A stretch of DNA of 37,357 bases from Oscillospiraceae bacterium. GTDB lineage: Bacteria; Bacillota; Clostridia; Oscillospirales; Ruminococcaceae. The stretch covers positions 1-37,357 of the forward strand of contig JALEJQ010000021.1 in the NCBI GenBank assembly GCA_022769565.1, read 5' to 3'. Shown piece by piece: positions 1 to 8,670 of the stretch. How positions within the stretch are numbered: the stretch's first letter is position 1; each line of letters begins with the position of its first letter. Position numbers and translations under genes: made by a program. The notes below the pieces were generated by a model. It did no database searches and had not been told where the DNA came from. It saw only the letters and a program-made list of their open reading frames with translations.

Positions 1-801
1 GTTATAGATAAAAACGGTATCGCAAAGCCTGTTATCATGTACCTTCTGGAGGAACTTGACGAGGCAGGAATTGAAGAAATTATCCTTGTTGTAGGCAAGG
101 AGGAAATTCCGCAGTTTGAAGAAATGTTCGGACAACCTCTCAGCGAAGAACACATTTCTAAGCTGCCTGAGCGTGTTCGTGAGTACGAGCGTTTGATCGC
201 AAAAATCGGAAAGAAAATTCGCTATGTTTTACAGGAGGAACGCCGGGGCTTCGGTCATGCGGTGTATCAGGCAAAGAAATATCTTGAAAATGAGCCTGTA
301 CTGCTTATGCTTGGGGATTTTGTGTACAGAAGCAATCTGAACATGAACTGCACTATGCAGACCATAAAGGCGTACAGAAAATCCGGCGGACAGCTTACTG
401 TGGCTATCAAACCCGTTGAGCTTGAAAATGTCATTCATTACGGCATACTGACGGGCGCATTTGACGGTGGCAGGAGCTATATGATGGACGTCACAGAAAT
501 GGCTGAGAAACCAACGGTACAGTATGCAAAGGATTATCTGGGAGTAAAAACAACAAGCGGAGAAGAAAAATATTACTGCACATTTGGCCAGTATGTTCTT
601 ACTGCCGATGTTTTTGATTATCTGGAAGAAGACATTACAAAACACAACGAAACCGGAGACACCTCGGAAATTCAGCTTACAAGCGCACTGTGTAAAGTTC
701 TTGACAAAAAAGGAATGTCGGGAGTGCTTGTTGACGGCGAGAGCTTTGACGTGGGTATTCCGTCTGCTTATGTTAAGACGGTGGCGGAGTTCTGTAAATA
801 G
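1..801 (+). CDS. GalU-like UTP-glucose-1-phosphate uridylyltransferase (5' end missing)
   Basis: The reading frame is open from the first base, so the gene starts outside the window; 266 residues remain. The missing part carries the N-terminal G-x-G nucleotide-binding loop. What is left begins with D-K-N-G-I-A-K-P-V-I, which matches the substrate-recognition stretch after that loop, then R-G-F-G-H-A-V and L-M-L-G-D (the acidic metal site of sugar nucleotidyltransferases), and ends with F-D-V-G-I-P-S-A-Y, the usual C-terminal signature of GalU-type enzymes. The family makes UDP-glucose from UTP and glucose-1-phosphate in the cytoplasm. Here it heads a row of glycosyltransferase genes, with 22 bases to the next start, which fits a precursor-supply role for a surface polysaccharide. 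A different hexose-1-phosphate substrate cannot be excluded. Confidence 0.85.
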   Translation, partial: VIDKNGIAKPVIMYLLEELDEAGIEEIILVVGKEEIPQFEEMFGQPLSEEHISKLPERVREYERLIAKIGKKIRYVLQEERRGFGHAVYQAKKYLENEPVLLMLGDFVYRSNLNMNCTMQTIKAYRKSGGQLTVAIKPVELENVIHYGILTGAFDGGRSYMMDVTEMAEKPTVQYAKDYLGVKTTSGEEKYYCTFGQYVLTADVFDYLEEDITKHNETGDTSEIQLTSALCKVLDKKGMSGVLVDGESFDVGIPSAYVKTVAEFCK

Positions 802-823
802 ATGTGAAATTAAGAGGTATAAG

Positions 824-1795
824 ATGAACATAGTCTATGCAAGTGATAACAATTTTGCGGAAATACTTGGTATTTCTATGATATCTTTGTTTGAGAGTAA
901 CAGGGATTGTTCCGAAATTGTCGTATATATTCTTGACGACGGTATCAATGAGGATAACAAGGCAAAGCTGTTGTCAATTGCAGATAAATATAAGAGAAAG
1001 ATATTTTTCCTTGATGTGCATCATATGCTTGATTCTAATATGAAGCAGGAACGCGGTTCTTTATCAACATTTTCTCGTATGTATCTTACTAAACTTATCC
1101 CCAAAGAGGTCGATAAGATATTATATCTTGACTGTGATATGCTTATCCTATGCAGTCTTGAGGCACTTTACAATACAGATATTGACACCTATTATTGTGC
1201 AGGTGTCAATGATTGTTTAAGTGACGCTCATTTAAAGCTTGTAGGCTTGAATTCGACCAGCTGTTACTTTAATGCAGGAGTTCTACTGATAAATCTCAGA
1301 CTTTGGAATCAAGATAACTTAATAGATAGCTTTGAAAAGTTCTCTGAACGTTATCATGGCAATGTACCATATGCAGATCAAGGGATAATAAATGGCGTAT
1401 TATCGGAAAAATCAAAGCGTGTGGCTTTGAAATACAACTGCTATACAGCTTTATATGACTTTACATACAAGGATCTTATGACATTCCGCAAGCCGACAAA
1501 ATATTACTCGGAAGAGGAAGTTTCAGAGGCAAAAACTGACCCTGCAATAGTGCATTTTACAACGAGTTTTCTGTCGCTTCGTCCGTGGATCGAGGGGTGT
1601 AAGCACCCTTATGTTGGCGAGTGGCTTAAATACAAGGCTATGTCGCCTTGGGAGAATGTGCCGCTTAGAAAGGATAATCGTTCGGGTAAGAAAAAGTTTG
1701 CTGTTAAGGTATATAAGGCTTTGCCAAATGGATTGGCTGTTGGTATTGCGGGGATTTTGCATGCTTGGGTCGTGCCGATGTTAAAGAGAAAGTAA
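824..1795 (+). CDS. Glycosyltransferase family 8 protein
   Basis: A 323-residue protein with the GT8 layout: N-terminal M-N-I-V-Y-A-S-D-N-N-F, the D-C-D metal and nucleotide-sugar motif near residue 103 (Y-L-D-C-D-M-L), a Y-F-N-A-G-V-L-L-I-N segment near residue 145, and a C-terminal H-F...R-P-W motif near residue 245 matching the usual H-x-x-G-x-x-K-P-W. GT8 enzymes are retaining transferases that use UDP-glucose or UDP-galactose. The frame stays open upstream to 584, but the ATG at 824 is chosen because an AAGAGGT ribosome site lies just before it and the GT8 fold begins there; the longer form would overlap the preceding gene. It sits in the polysaccharide operon right after the UDP-glucose enzyme. 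The acceptor is unknown. Confidence 0.9.
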   Translation: MNIVYASDNNFAEILGISMISLFESNRDCSEIVVYILDDGINEDNKAKLLSIADKYKRKIFFLDVHHMLDSNMKQERGSLSTFSRMYLTKLIPKEVDKILYLDCDMLILCSLEALYNTDIDTYYCAGVNDCLSDAHLKLVGLNSTSCYFNAGVLLINLRLWNQDNLIDSFEKFSERYHGNVPYADQGIINGVLSEKSKRVALKYNCYTALYDFTYKDLMTFRKPTKYYSEEEVSEAKTDPAIVHFTTSFLSLRPWIEGCKHPYVGEWLKYKAMSPWENVPLRKDNRSGKKKFAVKVYKALPNGLAVGIAGILHAWVVPMLKRK

Positions 1796-1812
1796 AATGA
1801 GGAAAATGTGTA

Positions 1813-2535
1813 ATGATACCAAAAGTTATTCATTATTGTTGGTTCGGGAATAATCCAAAGAATAAAGATGTTGAAAAATGTATGGCGAGTTGGAAGAAAT
1901 TTTGTCCTGACTATGAAATAATCGAATGGAATGAAAGCAACTTTGATATCAACTGTATACCATTTGTTAAGGAAGCATATGATGCAAAAAAATGGGCATT
2001 TGTCACAGATTACGCACGTCTAAAAATCATTTATGAGAATGGCGGGGTATATCTCGATACAGATGTTGAATTAATAAAAAGTCTTGATGACCTTCTTACA
2101 TTAAATGCATATGTCGGTATGCAGAGTGTGGATTGTATCAATACCGGTCTTGGATTTGGCGCCGAAAAAGAGAATGAAATGATTTATGAAATGATGATTG
2201 ATTATAATTCAAGACATTTTTTAGCTGAGAATTGTGAAACGATAGCATGTCCTATTTTAAATACCAAAATATTGGTAAAACATGGATATGAATTCTCCAA
2301 TAAAATGCAGGAAATAAACGGTGTAACTGTTCTACCGATTGATTATTTAAATCCCATTAATTGTGAAACATACAAGAAAAAGATAACTTCTAATACATAT
2401 TCTATACATCATTATTCTTCATCATGGAAAAAAAATATTAAAATGAAACGTTTTATTGTTAAATTATCATGCTTGCTTTTAGGCGAAAAAAAAGCAATGA
2501 AGCTTAAGGAAAAGGTCAAAGAAATGCTCAAATAA
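1813..2535 (+). CDS. GT32-like (OCH1-type) glycosyltransferase
   Basis: A 240-residue protein beginning I-P-K-V-I-H-Y-C-W-F-G, the hallmark start of small capsular-polysaccharide transferases with a DXD region related to OCH1 (Pfam Gly_transf_sug / GT32). Near residues 65-88 it has F-V-T-D-Y-A-R-L and G-G-V-Y-L-D-T-D-V-E, which carry the D-x-D sugar-nucleotide site. The length is normal for this family. A GAGGAAAA ribosome site precedes the start, 17 bases after the GT8 gene, so the two are co-transcribed. The DNA is visibly more AT-rich than the first gene, common in cassette-like capsule loci. Role: addition of one sugar to the lipid-linked repeat unit in the cytoplasm; donor and acceptor unknown. 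Confidence 0.87.
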   Translation: MIPKVIHYCWFGNNPKNKDVEKCMASWKKFCPDYEIIEWNESNFDINCIPFVKEAYDAKKWAFVTDYARLKIIYENGGVYLDTDVELIKSLDDLLTLNAYVGMQSVDCINTGLGFGAEKENEMIYEMMIDYNSRHFLAENCETIACPILNTKILVKHGYEFSNKMQEINGVTVLPIDYLNPINCETYKKKITSNTYSIHHYSSSWKKNIKMKRFIVKLSCLLLGEKKAMKLKEKVKEMLK

Positions 2536-2552
2536 TTAATACAGGTGAAAGT

Positions 2553-3719
2553 ATGGAAAATTTTAGATATAATATGACAAATTCATCCTCAGAATCAAAA
2601 GATTTTTCAAGCTATTCATTCAGAAAAAATTTGTCAAACCTGCCATTTGCAAATAAGCTAATCCTTATATCAATTTATCCTTTATCTCTTTTTGTAATTA
2701 TTTTTCGATATAACTTTCTCTCTGAAAAATATTTTTATGACAGCAATGGTATTTTAAGTCTTATGAGAACTGTTAATACCATCAGAATATCAGGAAATTC
2801 ATTTAATAACGCTGCACTGCTGTTTAAGTCGATAAATTTCCTAAATCTGACATCTCTGTTAGAGTGGAGTATAGTTATATCTTTTATTGCAAATTTATTT
2901 ATTGTACTGTATTGTTTTAAAGTTAGAATTGAAAAAAAATCGGACATAATAATATCATATTGTTTTTTGGGATTATTGAATCTTTATGTTTTTAATTTAT
3001 CAAAAGAGATTATTCAATTTGCATTTTTTGTGATAATGTATAGAATAATTAAAGCAAAATTAAGCAGTAATAAAAAATGTATTTTGATTTTTGCAATGTT
3101 TGCTTTGGAGAGTGTTTTTTTTCGCTCCTATTATATCCTAATGGGTGCCTTCTTCATTGCAATTCATTTTATTTTTTCAAAGAAAATATTGATTTATAAA
3201 AACGGAGTAATTAACTTAGGGCTGCTTATTGTTTTGGGCATTGTTGGATTATATATTTTTTTGGTATTATGTGAATTGATCCTTCCGGAAGAATATGTAG
3301 ATCTAATTGGGATAAGAAATCGTATAACATTATACAGAATCGGTGATGAGAGCGCACAAACATTGATTTTGAATTTAATTGATTCCGGAAGTAATAAATT
3401 AATGTTCTTATTAAATTACGTTATTAATTTCATTCGTATTATGTTTCCTGTTGAACTTATCCCCAAAGGATTGTATTACTGGATTTTTTGCTTTTTTCAG
3501 TTGTTATGCACATTTAAATTGATAAATTGTGTTCGGAATTATCACGGCTTGTCGGAAAATGAAAAGCTATGCCTTTTCGTTATGATTGCTTATTATATTA
3601 CAGGGGTTTTTTTTGAACCGGATTTTGGTTCTTTTGTAAGGCATGAGGCTGCAACGGCGCCGATTTTGTTTAGTCTGATAATAGATATTTCAAGATCCAG
3701 TAAAATAATAGCAAATTAA
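2553..3719 (+). CDS. Multi-pass membrane protein, probable Wzy-type polysaccharide polymerase
   Basis: A 388-residue, very hydrophobic protein with about ten predicted membrane segments and a short polar N-terminus. No catalytic motif stands out, which is normal for Wzy polymerases, whose sequences hardly conserve. Features that fit: L-S-K-E-I-I-Q-F in the middle followed by R-S-Y-Y, the charged pattern seen in EpsG/Wzy-like proteins, a longer outside loop around residues 235-280, and position in an operon that also has a Wzx flippase and glycosyltransferases but no other polymerase. The AGGTGAAA ribosome site and an 18-base gap link it to the GT32 gene. It is the most AT-rich gene of the cluster, suggesting recent transfer. 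Another integral membrane function is possible. Confidence 0.62.
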   Translation: MENFRYNMTNSSSESKDFSSYSFRKNLSNLPFANKLILISIYPLSLFVIIFRYNFLSEKYFYDSNGILSLMRTVNTIRISGNSFNNAALLFKSINFLNLTSLLEWSIVISFIANLFIVLYCFKVRIEKKSDIIISYCFLGLLNLYVFNLSKEIIQFAFFVIMYRIIKAKLSSNKKCILIFAMFALESVFFRSYYILMGAFFIAIHFIFSKKILIYKNGVINLGLLIVLGIVGLYIFLVLCELILPEEYVDLIGIRNRITLYRIGDESAQTLILNLIDSGSNKLMFLLNYVINFIRIMFPVELIPKGLYYWIFCFFQLLCTFKLINCVRNYHGLSENEKLCLFVMIAYYITGVFFEPDFGSFVRHEAATAPILFSLIIDISRSSKIIAN

Positions 3720-4009
3720 TTTATAGAAGAATATAGCGTTAAAAATGCTATTTGATGTTTAGAGTACACAAACAGATCACAATGTAAGCATGTAAGATAA
3801 ATTCAAAATATTTCCACATTGGAAATGTTTTTTAGGTCGAAACGAGCATCTGCACTTCAATTGTTGGTGGGTGTACTTTTAATTGAAGCTGGGAGTCCAT
3901 TTTTTATAGTCAATTATATTATATCACATCTAAAAGGAAGAAGCATGTTTTGTGTCAGCTTTTTTATTCTTATTTGTGCTGACGCCATAGCGGCAGAATG
4001 GAGATTAAA
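3720..4009 (+). other. AT-rich gap inside the polysaccharide operon, no convincing gene
   Basis: About 290 bases separate the Wzy-like gene from the DUF115 gene, whereas other genes here touch or overlap. A frame of 64 codons (3819-4013) is open, but it has no good ribosome site, no recognised relatives and overlaps the next gene's start. A weak hairpin (ATAGC/GCTAT) lies near 3733-3751 and a 7-base inverted repeat (TTCAATT/AATTGAA) near 3857-3888. It may be the scar of a lost gene or hold an internal promoter; no strong promoter was identified. Confidence 0.4.
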
Positions 4010-4843
4010 ATGAAATACAACACCAGAATGATAATAAAGAGCATTATGTTAAAATTTCATGTGTATAGTATCTTTCAGAATATATACAGACTTCATTATA
4101 AATATCTTCATTTAAAAAGTGAATATCAGAGTAAAAAAAGAGCCAATGGAAAAATTGACAAAGATTATCTAAAGTTGAAAGAATATCAGAATATTCATAA
4201 AGGGGAACGCTGCTTTATCATTGCAACGGGTCCGAGCCTTATATTGAGCGACGTTGAAGCTTTGCAAAACGAATATACTTTTAGCATGAATTCAATCTGC
4301 AAACTTTTTGATGATACCGACTGGAGACCTACTTATTATGTCATTCAGGATCATAAGGTATTTGATAAATTAAAAGATGATAAGAATTTTCAAAGCATAG
4401 AAAAAAAAATTGTAGCTGATTTTATTTTTAGAGAGCAAAAGATTGAAAAATCCGACTATATAAGATACCCGTTAGATCATCTGGATCATATGGATATAAA
4501 GAAGCATACATTGCCGCAGAAATTTTCTGATGATGCTTATGTTTGTGTTTATGACGGATGGACAGTTACATATTCCGCTATGCAGATAGCTGTTTATATG
4601 GGTTTCACAGAAATATATTTGTTGGGATGTGACTGTGATTACAGTGGCGATAAGCAGCACTTTGTTGATTATGGTATTAAAGTTACAGATAATCCCGAAA
4701 ACCACATGATCTCTGCGTATCAAGTTGCTAAGGAATACGCAGATACGCACGGAATAAAAATATATAACGCCACACGCGGCGGCAAGCTTGAAGTATTCGA
4801 AAGGGTAAATCTTGATGACGTTCTTCAAAAAAATCCTGAATAA
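4010..4843 (+). CDS. DUF115 / MptE-like protein, possible CMP-ulosonate transferase
   Basis: A 277-residue protein. Near residue 68 it has C-F-I-I-A-T-G-P-S-L, followed by S-M-N-S-I and a W-R-P-T-Y-Y-V-I-Q-D segment, and near residue 204 L-L-G-C-D-C-D-Y-S-G. This pattern is that of DUF115 (often annotated 6-hydroxymethylpterin pyrophosphokinase MptE-like), the domain found in Maf flagellin glycosyltransferases that transfer nonulosonic acids, and it resembles the G-x-G-P-S-L loop of GT42 sialyltransferases. A pterin role makes no sense in this operon; transfer of a CMP-activated acid made by the downstream genes is more likely, but that is inference. ATG 4010 is preferred to ATG 3998 because GGAG at 4000-4003 is then well spaced. 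The end overlaps the flippase start by 29 bases. Confidence 0.75.
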   Translation: MKYNTRMIIKSIMLKFHVYSIFQNIYRLHYKYLHLKSEYQSKKRANGKIDKDYLKLKEYQNIHKGERCFIIATGPSLILSDVEALQNEYTFSMNSICKLFDDTDWRPTYYVIQDHKVFDKLKDDKNFQSIEKKIVADFIFREQKIEKSDYIRYPLDHLDHMDIKKHTLPQKFSDDAYVCVYDGWTVTYSAMQIAVYMGFTEIYLLGCDCDYSGDKQHFVDYGIKVTDNPENHMISAYQVAKEYADTHGIKIYNATRGGKLEVFERVNLDDVLQKNPE

Positions 4844-6275
4844 ATACAAATCCTTTCCCGTACAAGTAAAAGCCGCATTCTGGTTCACAATATGCTCGGC
4901 AGTACAAAACGGCTGCAAATTTCTTGCAATGCCTGTGCTTGTTCGGCTTTTGACAACAGAAGAATACGGAATTTACAGTGTATTCCTTTCGTGGATGTCA
5001 ATTATAAGTATCTTTGCAACGCTGAATATGCAGGCAGGCGTTTTTAATAACGCCATGTTTAAATTCCCGAATAAACGCAGCGAATATACGTCCTCGGCTC
5101 AAAGTATCAGCATAACTGCAACACTGATCTGCTTTGCCGTGTACATTCTGTTTCACGATTTCTGGAATGGATTGTTTGGTTTGCCCGGAAATCTGTCTGT
5201 ACTCATTTTTATACAGCTGCTTTTTACGGAAGGATTCCTTGTATGGTCGTCCAGACAGCGATATGAATACCGTTACATGGCTCTTATTGTTTATACGTCC
5301 ATACTTTCGGTGTCATATCTTGCTTTTCCGATTGCGGCAGGGCTGATCTTTCCGCCCGAAAAACGGCTTGATGCGGTTATCTATACAGGCTCAGCTGTTC
5401 AAATACTGTTTGGAATTGGATTTATCGTATACAACTATGTTAAGGGAAAATGCTTCTATAAAAAAGAATATTGGAAGTTTGCTCTTTCATTTAATATTCC
5501 GCTGATCCCTCATTATCTTTCCGGAATTGTTCTCGGACAGGCTGACAGAGTAATGATAAAAAGTCTTATAAGCTCTGCCGCTGCAGGAATATATAGCTTT
5601 ACATACAATATTTCCCTTGTTATGAACATAATCACGCAGTCTGTGAATAATGCTATTATTCCTTATACATATGAGAAAATCAAGAAAAGAGACTTAAAAA
5701 AACTGAGTTCAATAACGAATTTTCTGCTGATAATGGTCGGCGGACTTGTTCTGATGTTTTCGGCGATTGCTCCCGAATTTATCAAACTGTTTGCCACCGA
5801 GGAATATTACGAGGCAATTTCGCTTGTTCCTGTAATATCTCTTAGCTCTTATTTTACTTTTTTGTATTGCCTTTTTGGCAATGTTGAGTTCTATTTTGAA
5901 GAAAATAAATTCATAACTATTGCATCTGTTGTGGGTGCGGTGGCAAATATTGTGCTGAATTATCTGCTTTTGCCTGTTTTCGGATATTATGCCGCAGGAT
6001 ATACAACACTCTTCTGTTACATCCTTTTCAGTGCTGCTCATTATGTTTTTATGAGAGTTGTATGCCGAAAAAAAATGAACGGCTATAAAGTGTATAACGG
6101 GAAAACAATTCTTGCTATTTCAGTATTCGTGGTTGCGGCAGCTTTGGGTTTGTCAGCTCTTTATGACTATATTTGGGTGCGTTACGGCTTGCTGTTGATT
6201 GCGGCAGTAATCTGTATGATCAAGCGTAAAACCATTATAAATAATCTTAAAATGATAAAGGAGAAAAAAGTATGA
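4815..6275 (+). CDS. Wzx-type oligosaccharide flippase
   Basis: A 486-residue membrane protein with about 12-14 hydrophobic segments, starting with a short basic N-terminus and F-W-F-T-I-C-S-A-V-Q-N-G...P-V-L-V-R-L-L-T-T-E-E-Y-G, the usual opening of Wzx/RfbX-type polysaccharide transporters of the MOP superfamily. A mid-protein L-G-Q-A-D-R-V-M-I and A-G-I-Y-S-F are also typical. It flips undecaprenyl-linked repeat units across the cytoplasmic membrane. The ATG at 4815 (AAGGGT upstream) is inside the end of the DUF115 gene, and the stop overlaps the next start (ATGA), so coupling on both sides is evident. GC content rises again compared with 1813-3719. Family assignment is firm; the sugar it carries is not known. 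Confidence 0.92.
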   Translation: MTFFKKILNKYKSFPVQVKAAFWFTICSAVQNGCKFLAMPVLVRLLTTEEYGIYSVFLSWMSIISIFATLNMQAGVFNNAMFKFPNKRSEYTSSAQSISITATLICFAVYILFHDFWNGLFGLPGNLSVLIFIQLLFTEGFLVWSSRQRYEYRYMALIVYTSILSVSYLAFPIAAGLIFPPEKRLDAVIYTGSAVQILFGIGFIVYNYVKGKCFYKKEYWKFALSFNIPLIPHYLSGIVLGQADRVMIKSLISSAAAGIYSFTYNISLVMNIITQSVNNAIIPYTYEKIKKRDLKKLSSITNFLLIMVGGLVLMFSAIAPEFIKLFATEEYYEAISLVPVISLSSYFTFLYCLFGNVEFYFEENKFITIASVVGAVANIVLNYLLLPVFGYYAAGYTTLFCYILFSAAHYVFMRVVCRKKMNGYKVYNGKTILAISVFVVAAALGLSALYDYIWVRYGLLLIAAVICMIKRKTIINNLKMIKEKKV

Positions 6276-7027
6276 AAATCATTGGTGTAATTCCCGCCCG
6301 CTATCAATCATCGCGTTTTCCCGGCAAACCTCTCGCAGATATATGCGGTAAGCCTATGATTTGGTGGGTCTATCAGCAAGCAATTAAAGTATCAGACTTT
6401 GATTCTGTTTATGTTGCGACAGATGATGAACGTATAGAGTCTGTATGCAAAGAGTTGAATATGAATGTCATAATGACTTCGGAATCGCACCCTACTGGTA
6501 CTGATAGAATTGGCGAAGTTGCGGAAAAGATATCTGCAGATTTATATGTTAACATCCAAGGTGACGAGCCTATGCTAGAACCTGATATAATTAGATCGGC
6601 AATTCTTCCTTTTTATGATAATCGAGAATTGCAGATAACAAATTTAATGGCAGAAATTGATAACCCTGTAGATGTTGCAAACTTTACAGTTCCCAAGGTC
6701 ATTACAAACAAAGAAAACATTGGAATTTACCTTACAAGGGCTGCTGCACCGTATCCAAAGGGAAAGATCGATTATAAGTATTATAAACAGGTTTGCGTTT
6801 ATGGATTTAAACCGGATGCTTTGAAATTCTATTGTGATTATGGAAAGAAGTACGGAAAAGCCAAGGCAGAAGCTATAGAAGATATTGAGATCCTCAGATT
6901 CATTGAAAATGGATACAAAGTTCAGTATATTGAAGTTAAAAGCAATTCGGTTGCTGTCGATACTCAAAATGATCTTATTAAAGTTAATAATATTATGAGT
7001 AAAAGAATTGAAAATAATATTGAATAA
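6272..7027 (+). CDS. kdsB: KdsB-like CMP-3-deoxy-ulosonate cytidylyltransferase
   Basis: A 251-residue protein, the normal KdsB length. It starts I-G-V-I-P-A-R-Y-Q-S-S-R-F-P-G-K-P-L (nucleotide-binding signature R-x-x-S-x-R-x-P-G-K), has V-A-T-D-D near residue 50, H-P-T-G-T-D-R near residue 73, N-I-Q-G-D-E-P near residue 95, and A-V-D-T-x-x-D-L near the end, all standard in CMP-KDO synthetases. The family couples CTP to a 2-keto-3-deoxy sugar acid, releasing pyrophosphate. Gram-positive bacteria have no LPS, so the product is likely part of a capsule or wall polysaccharide. No kdsA, kdsC or kdsD is visible; the next gene may supply the acid. The real substrate might be Kdo or another ulosonate. 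Start is fixed by the ATGA overlap and GGAG at 6260-6263. Confidence 0.9.
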   Translation: MKIIGVIPARYQSSRFPGKPLADICGKPMIWWVYQQAIKVSDFDSVYVATDDERIESVCKELNMNVIMTSESHPTGTDRIGEVAEKISADLYVNIQGDEPMLEPDIIRSAILPFYDNRELQITNLMAEIDNPVDVANFTVPKVITNKENIGIYLTRAAAPYPKGKIDYKYYKQVCVYGFKPDALKFYCDYGKKYGKAKAEAIEDIEILRFIENGYKVQYIEVKSNSVAVDTQNDLIKVNNIMSKRIENNIE

Positions 7028-7059
7028 GCGCAGCACTTTGATAAAGAAAGGCTATTTAA

Positions 7060-8670
7060 ATGATCAGCATTCTTGATTGTACTCTTCGTGATGGAGGATA
7101 TGTAAACAACTGGACGTTTGGGGAAAAACTGATACGGATGATTTCCCAAAAGATATGCTTAGCCTCAATAGAATATATTGAAGGCGGCTTTTTGAGTCAG
7201 ACAAAAAAAAGTAATGAGAATCAAAGTATATTTAGAACAATTAAAATGGCAGAAAAATACTTTGAGAATTGCCAAAAAAATGTTGCTCTAATGATTAACT
7301 GTGGAGAATATAATGTCGAAGATATCCCCCCATATACTATGGATAATATTACAACGCTGAGAATAGCATTCCATAAACATCAAAAAGAAGAAGCGCAGAA
7401 ACTCTGTGTTTCACTAAAAAATAAAGGTTATAAAGTGTTCTTTCAACCCATGGTCACAATGGGATACAGCGACAATGAACTGCTATCTTTGATTGACTGG
7501 GCAAACAAATACAGTCCCGATGCATTTTATATTGTTGACAGCTTTGGAACTATGCGTCGCAGTGATGTTCTACGCATGTTTTACCTAATAGATAATAATC
7601 TGGATAAAGGCATAAAAATCGGCTTCCACTCCCACAACAATCTCCAGCTTTCCTTTTCCAACGCACAGGAACTGATACAGATGAACTCCAAGCGCGACAT
7701 AATAATAGATTCCTCAATATTCGGAATGGGCAGAGGAGCAGGAAATCTCTGCACCGAACTTATTACGCAGTATATCAATGAGAACATTGAGAAAAAATAT
7801 GACATAATCCCACTCCTTGAAGCAATGGACGAGTATATCATGCCGATATATTCACAGCACCCCTGGGGTTACTCGGCACCGTACTATATTGCCGCAACAA
7901 ATAACTGTCATCCTAATTATGCTACATTTCTTATGAATAAAGGAACTTTGTGCATAAGGGATATAAATTCCATTATTAAGTCTATTCCCGATGAAAATAA
8001 GAACCTCTATAATGAAGAACTGATAGGCAAAATGTATTTTGACTACCAGCAGAAAAATATTGATGACAGTGAGATCATAGATCAGCTGTCGGAGCTTTGC
8101 AGTGAACGTGAGATACTTATTCTTGCACCCGGTAAAAGTCTTATAACTCATGAGAAGAATATTTCGGCTTTTATAGAACGCAGTAATCCAGTGGTGTTTG
8201 CTATAAATCATATTCCCGAAAGATACAGATTTGACAAGGTTTTCGTAAGTAATATGAAGCGTTTCAAAGGTATTGACGACGCAGCTGATAAACTGGGAGA
8301 GCGTCTTATATGCACATCTAATATTTCGAGAATAGGCAGCGTTCAGACAGTAAACTATTCGGCATATCTCAATGATGACGAGGTAATATCGGATAATGCA
8401 GGACTTATGCTGATCAATATTCTGAAAAAAGCAGGAGTAAAGAAAATAAATCTGGCAGGTTATGACGGTTTCGGATATTCTGAGCATAATAACTACTGTG
8501 ATGAAAAACTTGTAAGCAACGTTCGATACGAAAGACGTGCGGTGCTTAACGAGGCAATGAAGGAATATTTCAAAAATATCCGCAAAAGCATAGAAATTAA
8601 TTTTATTACTCCGACGATTTATGCTTGTAGTGATGGTAATGAAAAAGATTGGATTTTATCTACTGTTTAA
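7060..8670 (+). CDS. HMGL/DmpG-like pyruvate aldolase fused to a DUF115/GT42-like domain
   Basis: A 536-residue two-domain protein. Residues 1-about 330 match the DRE-TIM metallolyase fold: D-C-T-L-R-D-G-G-Y at 6-14, V-D-S-F-G near 160, and G-F-H-S-H-N-N near 188, whose H-x-H binds the metal. This group includes 4-hydroxy-2-oxovalerate aldolase, which handles pyruvate enolate. Residues about 350-536 are different: L-I-L-A-P-G-K-S-L (about 350), F-A-I-N-H-I near 382, and I-N-L-A-G-Y-D-G-F near 462 parallel the DUF115 protein at 4010-4843. Suggested role: condense pyruvate with a sugar aldehyde to a 2-keto-3-deoxy acid that KdsB activates, with the C-terminal half transferring it. The aldolase call is solid; substrate and transferase role are inferred. 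A patch from about 7620 to 7870 is richer in C than the first half, hinting at a mosaic gene. RBS GAAAGG at 7046-7051. Confidence 0.8.
   Translation: MISILDCTLRDGGYVNNWTFGEKLIRMISQKICLASIEYIEGGFLSQTKKSNENQSIFRTIKMAEKYFENCQKNVALMINCGEYNVEDIPPYTMDNITTLRIAFHKHQKEEAQKLCVSLKNKGYKVFFQPMVTMGYSDNELLSLIDWANKYSPDAFYIVDSFGTMRRSDVLRMFYLIDNNLDKGIKIGFHSHNNLQLSFSNAQELIQMNSKRDIIIDSSIFGMGRGAGNLCTELITQYINENIEKKYDIIPLLEAMDEYIMPIYSQHPWGYSAPYYIAATNNCHPNYATFLMNKGTLCIRDINSIIKSIPDENKNLYNEELIGKMYFDYQQKNIDDSEIIDQLSELCSEREILILAPGKSLITHEKNISAFIERSNPVVFAINHIPERYRFDKVFVSNMKRFKGIDDAADKLGERLICTSNISRIGSVQTVNYSAYLNDDEVISDNAGLMLINILKKAGVKKINLAGYDGFGYSEHNNYCDEKLVSNVRYERRAVLNEAMKEYFKNIRKSIEINFITPTIYACSDGNEKDWILSTV

Noticed and set aside
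584-823. Upstream extension of the GT8 frame by 80 codons
   Set aside because: It overlaps the GalU-like gene in another frame, has no GT8-like sequence, and an AAGAGGT site marks the start at 824.
3819-4013. 64-codon frame between the Wzy-like and DUF115 genes
   Set aside because: No good ribosome site, no recognised relatives, and overlap with the next start; probably chance.
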